Assembly: GCA_030672305.1 (NCBI GenBank)
Contig: DAOVGR010000035.1
Span: forward strand, 1 to 42,792
Length of the DNA: 42,792 nt
Direction: 5' to 3'
From: Thermoplasmatales archaeon
Lineage (GTDB): Archaea > Thermoplasmatota > E2 > DHVEG-1
A program made the translations under genes and the position numbers. The number at the start of each line of letters is the position of its first letter. The first letter of the stretch is position 1. This document shows, in pieces, positions 32,228 through 40,229 of this stretch. The notes below the pieces were generated by a model. The model did no database searches. It had not been told where the DNA came from and saw nothing but the letters and a program-made list of their open reading frames with translations.

Positions 32228-33496
32228 ATGAATTACAAAAAATGTATTGATTGGCTTAATTCTTTTGAAAAATTTGGTATTAAACTAGGATTAGAAAGAA
32301 TTAAACATATCTGTAAAAAACTTGGAAATCCACAGAATAGCTACAAGATAGTTCATGTTGGCGGAACTAATGGTAAGGGCTCAGTTTGTAGATTTTTGGA
32401 ATCTGCTCTTGTGACTAGTGGATATAAGGTTGGAACTTATACTTCTCCGCATCTTCAAAGATTTTCAGAGCGTATTGTTGTAAACAAAAAAGAGATTTCA
32501 GAAGCAGAAATTGTAAAACTTGTAGAAAAGATAAAACCTAAAATTGATGAGATGACAAATGAAAATAATACACCTACTTATTTTGAGATTGTTACAGCTA
32601 TGGCTTTTCAATATTTTAAGGATAAGAATGTAGATTTTGCAATAATTGAGGTAGGTCTCGGTGGGCGATATGATGCAACAAATATTGTTAATCCAATGGT
32701 TACGATAATTACAAATGTCTCCTATGAACATCAAAACATACTTGGAGATAAAATAGAGGAAATATCTTTTGAAAAAGCAGGTATTATAAAAAAAGAAATT
32801 CCAATTATTACTGCGGCTACAGGAAAAGCACTTGACGTAATAAAAAAAATTTCCTTAGAAAATAATTCAACAATAACTATAATCGATAGTAACTCCCGGA
32901 AAAAAATTAGGAATGGATTAGACTTTCAAGAATATCAAGTTAATGGATCTTTTAAAGAATACAATGTGAAAACATCTATGATTGGTAACCATCAAGGAGA
33001 AAATGTGGCTATAACAATAACTGCAATTGAAACTCTTCAGATGAATGGTGTGTATATAACAGATGAAAGTATTATTGAATCATTTTTAAAGACAAATAAC
33101 CCTGGAAGAATGGAAATAGTTGGTTTTAAACCAATAATTCTTCTTGATGGGGCTCATAATGTCGCAGGAATGACCTCTCTAAAAATTTCTTTAAAAGAGA
33201 ATTTTCTTTATAAAAAGTTAATACTTATTATTGGAATTCTCTCAGATAAAGATATACAAGCAATTTTAGATATAATTACTCCTGTTGCTGATATAATTAT
33301 TGTCACTAAATCACAAACTAGTAGAGCATTTGATCCTTTTTTATTGAAGGATATGATTGGAAAAAAAGAAGTTATTGTTAAAGAAAAAATATATGATGCA
33401 ATAAAATATGCAAAAACAATTGCAAAACATAATGACCTAATATGTATAACTGGCTCTCTTTATACTGTTGGAGAAGCAAGAGATTACCGTTTATAA
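32228..33496 (+). CDS. folC: Folylpolyglutamate / dihydrofolate synthase
   Basis: FolC is an ATP-dependent ligase of the Mur superfamily that adds glutamate to dihydropteroate and/or folate. In 422 residues the P-loop VGGTNGKGSVCRF, the folate/omega-loop TYTSPHLQRFSERI, NVSYEHQNILGD, FEKAGIIKKEIPI and DGAHNVAGM are all present. The segment order and length agree with bacterial FolC and the haloarchaeal FolC. Together with purN immediately upstream and folP at 35.6 kb it indicates a tetrahydrofolate-type C1 carrier. Whether it acts on dihydropteroate, folate or both cannot be read from the sequence. Confidence 0.95.
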   Translation: MNYKKCIDWLNSFEKFGIKLGLERIKHICKKLGNPQNSYKIVHVGGTNGKGSVCRFLESALVTSGYKVGTYTSPHLQRFSERIVVNKKEISEAEIVKLVEKIKPKIDEMTNENNTPTYFEIVTAMAFQYFKDKNVDFAIIEVGLGGRYDATNIVNPMVTIITNVSYEHQNILGDKIEEISFEKAGIIKKEIPIITAATGKALDVIKKISLENNSTITIIDSNSRKKIRNGLDFQEYQVNGSFKEYNVKTSMIGNHQGENVAITITAIETLQMNGVYITDESIIESFLKTNNPGRMEIVGFKPIILLDGAHNVAGMTSLKISLKENFLYKKLILIIGILSDKDIQAILDIITPVADIIIVTKSQTSRAFDPFLLKDMIGKKEVIVKEKIYDAIKYAKTIAKHNDLICITGSLYTVGEARDYRL

Positions 33497-33543
33497 ATTC
33501 CCAAAAATGTAAATATCATATTTTTATAAATGATTGATTAAAA

Positions 33544-33741
33544 ATGTTTAAAAGTTGGAGTTTAAAATCAACAATAATAGTATTTTTAATTCTATTATTT
33601 TGTGTAGCGGTATTACAAGTTTTTATGTTTTTAACTAATCGTTCAATATTAATACATTTTGCATTATCATTTATTGCATTATTTTTAGCATTGCTACTCT
33701 TTCATTCGGTAAATATTAGATTAAAAAGACAAAAAAGGTAA
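33544..33741 (+). CDS. Small two-helix membrane protein
   Basis: A 65-residue protein of two hydrophobic helices (about 10-31, TIIVFLILLFCVAVLQVF; about 36-55, HFALSFIALFLALLLFH) and a basic cytoplasmic tail (RLKRQKR). There is no recognisable family. A TATA-like tttttataaat lies about 22 bases upstream with no ribosome binding site, which would fit a leaderless transcript. It is followed by an oligo-T tract shared with the converging secreted-protein gene. Such proteins are easily false positives, but promoter and terminator support it. Confidence 0.5.
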   Translation: MFKSWSLKSTIIVFLILLFCVAVLQVFMFLTNRSILIHFALSFIALFLALLLFHSVNIRLKRQKR

Positions 33742-33788
33742 TAATTTTTTTAAAAAAGAAAAAAGAGAAGGGCTAAAAAATTAAGCCC
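33741..33788. terminator. Bidirectional terminator between converging genes
   Basis: Plus-strand transcripts meet an oligo-T run at 33745-33751. Minus-strand transcripts meet the hairpin gggct...agccc (33788-33784 with 33774-33770), which includes the stop codon of the secreted-protein gene, followed by T-rich sequence (ttctcttttttcttttt). Confidence 0.55.
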
Positions 33789-34893
33789 CAAATATTATTT
33801 TTACTATTTGGTATAGCGCTGGGAATTGCTGGAATAGATTCCAGATCAATGCGTTGTGTGATCTAGCTCTTGGTACTTCTACAGATGTATCTATTTTACA
33901 GTAGTCAGTTGAATCATCTGCATTGAAAACAGTTATATCACCACTGTAAGTGCCTGTTGTATTCGTTACAACACAGGTTACATCTACAACGACACAGTCA
34001 CCTTCAGCAACGCCAGTACCAGCGGCAGGTGTAAATGTCCAAGTTCCCCATGTTGGAACAGCTGCAGTATCTACATACCAGTTCAAGTATGATCCAGGAT
34101 CTCCGCCGTTACAAACATATATTTGTCCAGTAACAGTTGCTCCAGGACCTGCTTGTCCAAAGTTCATACCAACTGGGTCACAGTTGATATCTGGATATAC
34201 TGGTTCTCCTTCTGCAGTTAATTGAAATGCTAAATCGTTGACAAGATCAGGTGTTGCAGATCCTTCTTGGTATGCGTAGAGATCACCGTCAAATGATCCT
34301 GACCACAAAAACCAACAATTATCGTTTCCAGAAGTTTCCTGAATTGATACCCAACCATTTGGTATTAGATCACAGCATGGGTCTAAAATAACTTCCCAGT
34401 ATATCAATTCAAATGAGCTGTAGAATATTCCAGTATGTATTGGAGTTGGTGCTAAATTTGAATATGTACAGACTGGATTTCCGAGTAAAGCATCCCAGAA
34501 TATAATTTCGAAAACTTTTCCTTCTGGATCACAAGTAACCCAATTAGTACCATCGTGGTATGCAGCTATTCCCCACCAGTGTATATCACAGATAGGTTCA
34601 TTAAGGTCCCAGTACTCGTCCCAACAACGATATCCTGGCTCAGCATCACCTGTGTGGAATATCCAACTTTCATCTGGTCCAATTGGTTGCTGATCAAAAA
34701 TTACAGCGCCAATTGGGCTAGGAATATTTAGTACATTCTCACTAGTAATCCTTGGACCTGTTGCTTTTAAAAATGCTGGATTTGCGTTCTCTTCTACTGT
34801 ATCTGCTGTTACAGCCACTGATGTGAAAATGAGGGCTACTGCAATCAGCAAAACGCCTGCGCCTTTTATAACATATTTTTTATTTTTTTCCAT
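33781..34893 (-). CDS. Secreted cysteine-rich protein with Ig/BACON-like domain and a C-terminal F-P motif
   Basis: The 370-residue protein has a signal peptide (KNKKYVIKGAGVLLIAVALI, likely cut after VTA near residue 30). Residues about 45-230 form a Trp-, Cys- and acid-rich region that I do not recognise (for example PICDIHWWGIAAYHDG). Residues about 235-345 look like an Ig-like/BACON-type beta domain (NFGQAGPGATVTGQIYVC, YSGDITVFNADDS). Twelve cysteines lie in the mature part, an even number suited to disulfides. The C-terminus is a short amphipathic segment with F-x-x-F-P-x-L and spaced hydrophobics but no PGF motif or basic tail. It has a strong promoter (gtttatatcc at 34940-34931) and ribosome binding site gggggag, so it is probably well expressed. 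Its function is unknown. Confidence 0.85.
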   Translation of the reverse strand: MEKNKKYVIKGAGVLLIAVALIFTSVAVTADTVEENANPAFLKATGPRITSENVLNIPSPIGAVIFDQQPIGPDESWIFHTGDAEPGYRCWDEYWDLNEPICDIHWWGIAAYHDGTNWVTCDPEGKVFEIIFWDALLGNPVCTYSNLAPTPIHTGIFYSSFELIYWEVILDPCCDLIPNGWVSIQETSGNDNCWFLWSGSFDGDLYAYQEGSATPDLVNDLAFQLTAEGEPVYPDINCDPVGMNFGQAGPGATVTGQIYVCNGGDPGSYLNWYVDTAAVPTWGTWTFTPAAGTGVAEGDCVVVDVTCVVTNTTGTYSGDITVFNADDSTDYCKIDTSVEVPRARSHNALIWNLFQQFPALYQIVKIIFGA

Positions 34894-34930
34894 ATTGCTC
34901 CCCCTTTGTACTAATGTAATATATGTTCAA

Positions 34931-34947
34931 GGATATAAACTTTTTTT
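34931..34947 (-). promoter_or_regulatory. Predicted promoter of the cysteine-rich secreted protein
   Basis: On the minus strand aaaaaaagtttatatcc combines a purine-rich B-recognition region with a TATA box. The transcript would start near 34912, giving a leader of about 20 bases that contains the gggggag ribosome binding site. Confidence 0.55.
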
Positions 34948-35036
34948 AAAAATATGTATATTTTAATTAAAATTAAAAAAAATAAGTAAAAAATTTCGAA
35001 AAATGTAAAAAGAATTGTAAGTATACTTAAATATCA

Positions 35037-35246
35037 ATGTTTGAAAATCGAAATGGAAAACAGTTAATAATGATTTATGCGGTCATTGCTTTAATAATAA
35101 CATTTTTATTATCAATTTATCATCTTTCTCCTATTAGTGCTTGGCCAAAAGAGCCTATACTTATTATTATTGCAGCAAATATTGAGTTTTTCTGTATTTT
35201 TTATATTTTATATCTACCTTTGAAAATTAAAAGAGGTCAAAAATAA
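35037..35246 (+). CDS. Small two-helix membrane protein
   Basis: A 69-residue protein with two helices (about 9-27, LIMIYAVIALIITFLLSIY; about 40-59, PILIIIAANIEFFCIFYILY) and a lysine/arginine tail (KIKRGQK). It resembles the 65-residue protein at 33544 in size, topology and basic C-terminus, but not clearly in sequence. A TATA-like agtatacttaaatat lies just upstream and there is no ribosome binding site. I do not recognise a family and hold the call only moderately. Confidence 0.5.
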   Translation: MFENRNGKQLIMIYAVIALIITFLLSIYHLSPISAWPKEPILIIIAANIEFFCIFYILYLPLKIKRGQK

Positions 35247-35274
35247 TATAGAATGATTTTATTACTTAATTTTC

Positions 35275-35640
35275 GTGACTGAACATAATCTACATATAAT
35301 TGAGATAAAGACACTTCAAGATGCAAAGGAAGAAATACGTAAAATAGGTAGTGATTCAGAAAGCATTGAAATAATGGCTCCTAAAGCTATTTTAAAGGTG
35401 ATTAAACTTGAAAATGTAGTTCTTCAAGATGCAATAATAATCAAACAAGATATGCTTTCGATAGGTGGAGAGGTTGCTGTTCCAAAAAATACCTTTGAGT
35501 TACATAAAAAAACTGGTGAAATTTTAGTAATTGGAACTCTTAAACAACTAAGGGACCTTATTATAAAGCTTAATAGACACTATTCAAGATTAAAAAATAT
35601 CGCAAAACAGCTAGAAATTGTATTAAGGGATGTAAAGTAA
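35275..35640 (+). CDS. Stand-alone N-terminal domain of dihydropteroate synthase
   Basis: The 121-residue soluble protein resembles the N-terminal extension that precedes the pterin-binding barrel in some clostridial and other dihydropteroate synthases (the pattern IMAPKAILKVIKLENV, then AIIIKQDMLSIGGEVAVPK, then GEILVIGTLKQLRDLIIKL). Here it is its own gene: its TAA lies two bases before the folP ATG, in a different reading frame. The start is GTG at 35275 without a ribosome binding site; a TATA-like aataatatag about 27 bases earlier suggests a leaderless transcript. The role of this domain is not established. Position argues that it partners FolP. Confidence 0.75.
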   Translation: MTEHNLHIIEIKTLQDAKEEIRKIGSDSESIEIMAPKAILKVIKLENVVLQDAIIIKQDMLSIGGEVAVPKNTFELHKKTGEILVIGTLKQLRDLIIKLNRHYSRLKNIAKQLEIVLRDVK

Positions 35641-35642
35641 AT

Positions 35643-36485
35643 ATGTCAAAGCAACTTTTAAATTTCGGAAAAAAAACCTATGTTATGGGAGTCTTGAATG
35701 TGACACCTGACTCATTTTCTAATGGCAGTAAATTTTTTTCATTTGATGATGCAGTTGCTCATGCAATTAAAATGGAAAAAGAAGGAGCAGATATAATCGA
35801 CATTGGTGGAGAATCGACAAGACCAGGCGCAGAAGTTGTATCAAAGGATGAAGAGATGAAACGAATAATCCCTGTAATTGAAGAACTTGTTGATAAGATT
35901 AGTATCCCTATATCTATAGACACCTACAAGTCAGATATTGCTATGAACGCATTGGACCTCGGAGTTAGTATGGTTAATGATATAACTGCTCTGCAAGGTG
36001 ATAATAAATTAGTAAATATTGTGGCTAAATATGACGTTCCAATATGTTTGATGCATATGAAGGGAAATCCTCGAAATATGCAACAAAATCCGAATTATGA
36101 TGATGTAGTTAAAGAGATACATGATTTCTTAAAAGAACGCGCTGAATATGCAATGTTTCATGATATAAAGAAAGAAAATATAATTATTGATCCTGGGCTT
36201 GGCTTTGGTAAAAGAACTGGTCGTGGTGTTGAGGATAATTGCAAGATATTAGGTAGGTTAAATGAATTTAAGACTCTTGGTTTTCCAATTCTTGTTGGGC
36301 CATCTAGGAAGACTTTTATTGGAAATGTTTGTGGTGTCAAGCAACAATTGCCTGTTACAGATCGGTTAGAGGGCAGTCTAGCAGCTGCTTGTGTGGCTGT
36401 TATGAATGGTGCTGATATTGTTAGAGTTCATGATGTAAAAGAAACTCGTCGATGTGTTGAAATGATCGATTGTATAGTGAGATAG
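35643..36485 (+). CDS. folP: Dihydropteroate synthase
   Basis: The 280-residue TIM-barrel enzyme condenses a pterin pyrophosphate with p-aminobenzoate (or a related amine). The full set of pterin-binding motifs is present: MGVLNVTPDSFSNG (residues 15-28), IIDIGGESTRPGAE, SIDTYKSDIA, VNDITAL, MHMKGNPRNMQ, IIDPGLGFGKRTG and VGPSRKTFIG. It is therefore a true DHPS rather than a methyltransferase of the same fold. A ribosome binding site (aaggga, 35625-35630) lies inside the preceding gene, 12 bases before the ATG, which supports separate translation of the two pieces. Five bases after its stop comes the ArsM-like gene. Confidence 0.95.
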   Translation: MSKQLLNFGKKTYVMGVLNVTPDSFSNGSKFFSFDDAVAHAIKMEKEGADIIDIGGESTRPGAEVVSKDEEMKRIIPVIEELVDKISIPISIDTYKSDIAMNALDLGVSMVNDITALQGDNKLVNIVAKYDVPICLMHMKGNPRNMQQNPNYDDVVKEIHDFLKERAEYAMFHDIKKENIIIDPGLGFGKRTGRGVEDNCKILGRLNEFKTLGFPILVGPSRKTFIGNVCGVKQQLPVTDRLEGSLAAACVAVMNGADIVRVHDVKETRRCVEMIDCIVR

Positions 36486-36490
36486 ATAAT

Positions 36491-37243
36491 ATGAAAGAAA
36501 AGGATGTTAAGAAAATTGTTAAGAATAACTATGGTAAAGTCGCGCAAAAAAAAAGGTGTAGCTGTTGTGGACAACAAAGTGATGTTGATATTGCTCTTTC
36601 TATTGGTTATACAGATGATGAGATTTCTTTAGCTGCTGATGCAAATCTTGGTCTAGGATGTGGTAACCCTGTTGCACTTTCAAATATAAAACAAGGTGAT
36701 GTTGTTTTAGATTTGGGTTCTGGTGCTGGTTTTGATGCATTTATTGCGGTAAAAAAAGTTGGTAGCTCTGGTAAGGTAATTGGTATTGATTTTACTGATG
36801 AAATGATTAAAAAATCAAGAGATCTCGCTGCTAAGTATGACTATAAAAACGTTGAGTTTAGACTTGGCGATATTGAAAATTTACCTTTTGGAAATGAATC
36901 TTTTGATGTTATTATTAGTAATTGTGTGATTAATCTTGCACCTGATAAGCTGAAAGTTTTCAGAGAAGCATACAGGGTTTTGAAAAATGATGGGAGAATG
37001 TATGTTTCAGATATTGTTCTATTAGAAGAATTATCTGAAGAACAAAGAAAAAATGAAGAACTAATCACTGGATGTGTTGGTGGAGCTTTACTCAAAGATG
37101 ATTACCTTAGAATTATTTCTAATTCAGGTTTTAATTACAATATATTAAATGAGGATAAGGATATCTCACGAAGACAATATCAAGGAATTAATCTTGAGAG
37201 TTTGAAAGTTAAATTGTTTAAAAAAAAATTAGAGAAGAATTAA
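36491..37243 (+). CDS. Arsenite methyltransferase (ArsM type)
   Basis: A SAM-dependent methyltransferase of 250 residues. The SAM site VLDLGSGAGFDAFIA and the ArsM-type block LGCGNPVALSNIKQGD are clear. The arsenic-binding cysteines are all there: a cluster CSCC (23-26), Cys145 in ISNCVINLAPDK and Cys195 in TGCVGGALL; the 50-residue spacing between the last two equals that of the algal enzyme CmArsM. I start it at the ATG at 36491; the longer frame needs a TTG within folP. Being five bases after folP it is probably co-transcribed, although no ars genes are near. Arsenite is the likely substrate from the cysteines; other thiophilic metalloids cannot be excluded. Confidence 0.88.
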   Translation: MKEKDVKKIVKNNYGKVAQKKRCSCCGQQSDVDIALSIGYTDDEISLAADANLGLGCGNPVALSNIKQGDVVLDLGSGAGFDAFIAVKKVGSSGKVIGIDFTDEMIKKSRDLAAKYDYKNVEFRLGDIENLPFGNESFDVIISNCVINLAPDKLKVFREAYRVLKNDGRMYVSDIVLLEELSEEQRKNEELITGCVGGALLKDDYLRIISNSGFNYNILNEDKDISRRQYQGINLESLKVKLFKKKLEKN

Positions 37244-37722
37244 TCTTCATCTTTGTTTTCTTTATGATCGAATTTTTCGAATTCTTTACCGTGTTTCATA
37301 CCCCATGGAGCCCATATACCACCTAATATTCCCCCAACTATTAGTAATGAAACTAGGATTATTGCTATATTTTGATAGGCGTCAAAATCTTCTGCAGGAA
37401 AATAAAACCAATATATCAAGAACATTATCAATACAAAAGGAATTACAATTGATACAACTACCCTACTTTTAAATCCTGCAGTTTTCATCATTTCTTTTCC
37501 TTCTTTTGGCATATTTTTAAGCCCCCATGCGGCCCATGATCCTCCAAGTACTAAGAAAACAACAAGAATTGATATCATGATAATTGCGATATTTCTATAG
37601 ATGGCGGACTCACCTGCAAAAAAGGCAAGCCAAACAATTACAAAAATTAACCAGCCAATAGCCATTCCAATAGATAACGATATTCTCCAGCCTGATGGAT
37701 TTGGAAAATTTTCATTATTCAT
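37240..37722 (-). CDS. Four-helix membrane protein built from a tandem duplication
   Basis: The 160-residue protein consists of two copies of a roughly 65-residue, two-helix unit. The second helix and its tail are nearly identical: YRNIAIIMISILVV...GGSWAAWGLK near residues 42-69 and YQNIAIILVSLLIV...GGIWAPWGMK near 116-143, each followed by a lysine-rich turn. The C-terminus is charged (HKENKDED). A good ribosome binding site (gaggga) precedes the start. It converges with the ArsM-like gene and overlaps it by four bases. I know no function; W-G-[LM]-K after a G-G helix may be a packing or interfacial motif. Confidence 0.75.
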   Translation of the reverse strand: MNNENFPNPSGWRISLSIGMAIGWLIFVIVWLAFFAGESAIYRNIAIIMISILVVFLVLGGSWAAWGLKNMPKEGKEMMKTAGFKSRVVVSIVIPFVLIMFLIYWFYFPAEDFDAYQNIAIILVSLLIVGGILGGIWAPWGMKHGKEFEKFDHKENKDED

Positions 37723-37829
37723 TTTTTACTTCCCTCACATCTTGAAACTAATAGCATCTTTTTGTTTATAAAACCAATCCATGTAGAAAAAAACATTAAG
37801 CAAAACTGGATTCTCCGATTGTGAAAACC

Positions 37830-39179
37830 ATGGATGATCCAATATGTCCTCTTGATTACCGTTATGGTAGAAAAGAGTTAAAGGAAATATTTGGAGAGAA
37901 ACGTCGACTTGAGTATTTATTAGAGGTAGAGGCAGCTCTTTCTCGTGCGCATGCTACCGTTGGTAATATTCCAAAAAGTGCTGCTGATGAAATAACAAAG
38001 AAGGCTTCTACAAAATTTGTTAATGTTGAAAGGGTAAAAAAAATAGAGCAAGAAACAAAACATGACATTATGGCTGTCACAAGAGCACTTGCTGAAGTTT
38101 GTGTTGGAGATGCGGGTAAATATATTCATCTTGGGGCAACTAGTTATGATATTGTCGATACTGCAAATGCCCTTCAAATCGCTGAGTCTACAGAATATAT
38201 TAGGAAAGATCTAAAGGACCTTCGTAACACACTTCTAAGTCTTGCAAAGAAACATAAAAAAACAGTAATGGTTGGTAGAACTCATGGCCAACATACTATT
38301 CCTATCACCTTTGGTCTTAAAATGGCAGGGTATGCAATAGAAATCGAGCGGCATATGGAAAGATTGTTTGAATCAAAAAGTCGTCTTTTAATTGGGAAAC
38401 TTTCTGGCGCTGTTGGAACAGGTGCGGCTCTTGGTAAAAATGCATTTAAGCTTCAGGAGGAAATGCTAAAAGAGCTTAGACTAGGAATTGAAGATGTTGC
38501 AACACAGATTGTTTGTCGTGATCGTTACAATGAATTGTTAGGAGTTCTATGTAATATATCAACGAGTGTAGAAAAGTATGCAACAGAAATTCGTAATTTG
38601 CAAAGAGATGAAATAGGTGAGGTAGCAGAGGCATTTGAAGCAAAAAAACAAGTTGGATCTTCAACAATGCCCCATAAGAAAAATCCAATAACATGTGAAC
38701 AAATCTGTGGTCTTGCAAGAATTGTCCGAGGATTTATTATTCCAACATATGAAAATTCTATCCAATGGCACGAACGTGATCTTTGTAATTCATCATCAGA
38801 GCGCTTTATTATTCCGCATTCACTGATTTTAACTGATTGGATTTTATATCAGATGAATACCGTTTTTAGGAATCTAAAAGTTTTTCCAGAACGAATGAAA
38901 AAAAATCTTGAGATTTCTAAAGGGTTGCCAATGGCTGAATCACTTATGACAACTCTAATTGGTAAAGGGATAGGACGCGGGGATGCACATGAGCTGATGA
39001 GGAAAATATCATTAAAGGCTGCTTCTGAGAATAAATCATTAAAGGAAGTATTTATCCAGGAAAATAAGAAATTAAAACTTCTCACTGAAAAAGATATAAA
39101 TTATGCCCTTAAACCTGAGAACTATCTTGGGGCTACTGAAAAGATTATTGATAGGGTTATCAAAAGACTTGAGAGATAG
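37830..39179 (+). CDS. purB: Adenylosuccinate lyase
   Basis: PurB cleaves SAICAR and adenylosuccinate, releasing fumarate, in purine synthesis. It belongs to the fumarase/aspartase superfamily. In about 449 residues the N-terminal PICPLDYRYG, substrate motifs KHDIMAVTRALAE and HLGATSYDIVDTANAL, the VGRTHGQHTIPITFG histidine region and the flexible signature loop GSSTMPHKKNP are complete. I prefer the ATG at 37830; a GTG at 37821 is possible. A TATA-like gtttataaaa lies about 60 bases upstream. tyrS follows after six bases. PurN is also in the window. Confidence 0.96.
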   Translation: MDDPICPLDYRYGRKELKEIFGEKRRLEYLLEVEAALSRAHATVGNIPKSAADEITKKASTKFVNVERVKKIEQETKHDIMAVTRALAEVCVGDAGKYIHLGATSYDIVDTANALQIAESTEYIRKDLKDLRNTLLSLAKKHKKTVMVGRTHGQHTIPITFGLKMAGYAIEIERHMERLFESKSRLLIGKLSGAVGTGAALGKNAFKLQEEMLKELRLGIEDVATQIVCRDRYNELLGVLCNISTSVEKYATEIRNLQRDEIGEVAEAFEAKKQVGSSTMPHKKNPITCEQICGLARIVRGFIIPTYENSIQWHERDLCNSSSERFIIPHSLILTDWILYQMNTVFRNLKVFPERMKKNLEISKGLPMAESLMTTLIGKGIGRGDAHELMRKISLKAASENKSLKEVFIQENKKLKLLTEKDINYALKPENYLGATEKIIDRVIKRLER

Positions 39180-39185
39180 GATAAT

Positions 39186-40229
39186 ATGGATAAATTAGAA
39201 CGGTTGACTGCAAATTCCGAAGAAATTGTAACAATAGAAGAATTGAAATCAGTTCTTAATAAAGATAGACCTAAAGCTTACATTGGTTTTGAACCCTCTG
39301 GTACTGTTCATCTTGGATGGAAAATCTGTACAAATAAGATTAAGGATTTCCTCGATTGTGGTTTAGATTTCACTATTCTTCTTGCAGATTGGCATGCATA
39401 TATCAATGATAAACTAGGCGGGGATATTGAGAAAATCAAACTATGTGGTAAATATATGGAAGACTGTTTTGCTGCAATGGGAATTGAAAGAGACAAAGTA
39501 AAATTTGTCTATGCAAGTGATTATGTTGGTGATCCTAAGTATTGGGAGCTTGTTTTAAGAACTTCTAAGGCTACTTCTATTGCTCGTGTTAAAAGGGCAA
39601 TGGATATTATGGGTAGAGACGAAAAAGAAGCAGATAAAGACCTATCAAAGCTATTTTATCCTACAATGCAGGTGTCTGATATATTTTACCTTGATCTAGA
39701 TGTTGCATATGGAGGTATGGATCAACGACATGCTCATATGCTTGCCCGTGATATTTCTAAAAAAATAGGTAGAAAACCACCTGTAGCAATTCATACCCCT
39801 CTTCTAACTAGTTTACAAGCAGGAGGTAGAATGAATCCAGTTGAAGTAAAGATGAGCAAGAGTAAACCTGATTCTATGATTTCAATACATGACGAACCTG
39901 AAATAGTAAAAAGAAAAATTAGCAAAGCATTTTGCCCAGAAAAGCAAGTTGAGAACAATCCAATTCTTGAAATATGTAAATATGTAATTTTTCCAGATCT
40001 TAAAGGTGAAAAATTTTTAATTAAAAGACCTGAAAAGTTTGGTAGAAATCTTGAATTTAACTCATACTATGAGCTTGAAAAAGTCTATGCATCAGATCTT
40101 CATCCACTAGATTTAAAAAATGCTACAACAGATTATATAAATAAAATTCTTGAACCAGTCCACAGATATTTTGAAAAGCATTCTGAGAACTATAATAACA
40201 TGAAGAAGTTAGGAATATTAACTGGCTGA
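39186..40229 (+). CDS. tyrS: Tyrosyl-tRNA synthetase
   Basis: The 347-residue class I synthetase is the short archaeal/eukaryotic form without a bacterial S4-like tail. Its HIGH-type motif reads GTVHLGW after FEPS, and the second is KMSKSKPDSMI. The tyrosine pocket includes FTILLADWHAYINDKLGGD, and the middle has the archaeal FYPTMQVSDIFYLDLDVAYGGMDQRHAHMLARD. It forms an operon with purB, and its last 12 bases overlap the 3' end of the ABC permease on the other strand. Confidence 0.96.
   Translation: MDKLERLTANSEEIVTIEELKSVLNKDRPKAYIGFEPSGTVHLGWKICTNKIKDFLDCGLDFTILLADWHAYINDKLGGDIEKIKLCGKYMEDCFAAMGIERDKVKFVYASDYVGDPKYWELVLRTSKATSIARVKRAMDIMGRDEKEADKDLSKLFYPTMQVSDIFYLDLDVAYGGMDQRHAHMLARDISKKIGRKPPVAIHTPLLTSLQAGGRMNPVEVKMSKSKPDSMISIHDEPEIVKRKISKAFCPEKQVENNPILEICKYVIFPDLKGEKFLIKRPEKFGRNLEFNSYYELEKVYASDLHPLDLKNATTDYINKILEPVHRYFEKHSENYNNMKKLGILTG

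Noticed and set aside
35275-36485. Frameshift or sequencing error breaking one dihydropteroate synthase gene
   Set aside because: FolP has a complete N-terminus and a ribosome binding site, and the N-terminal domain gene ends naturally, so two genes are the simpler reading, though reads should be checked.
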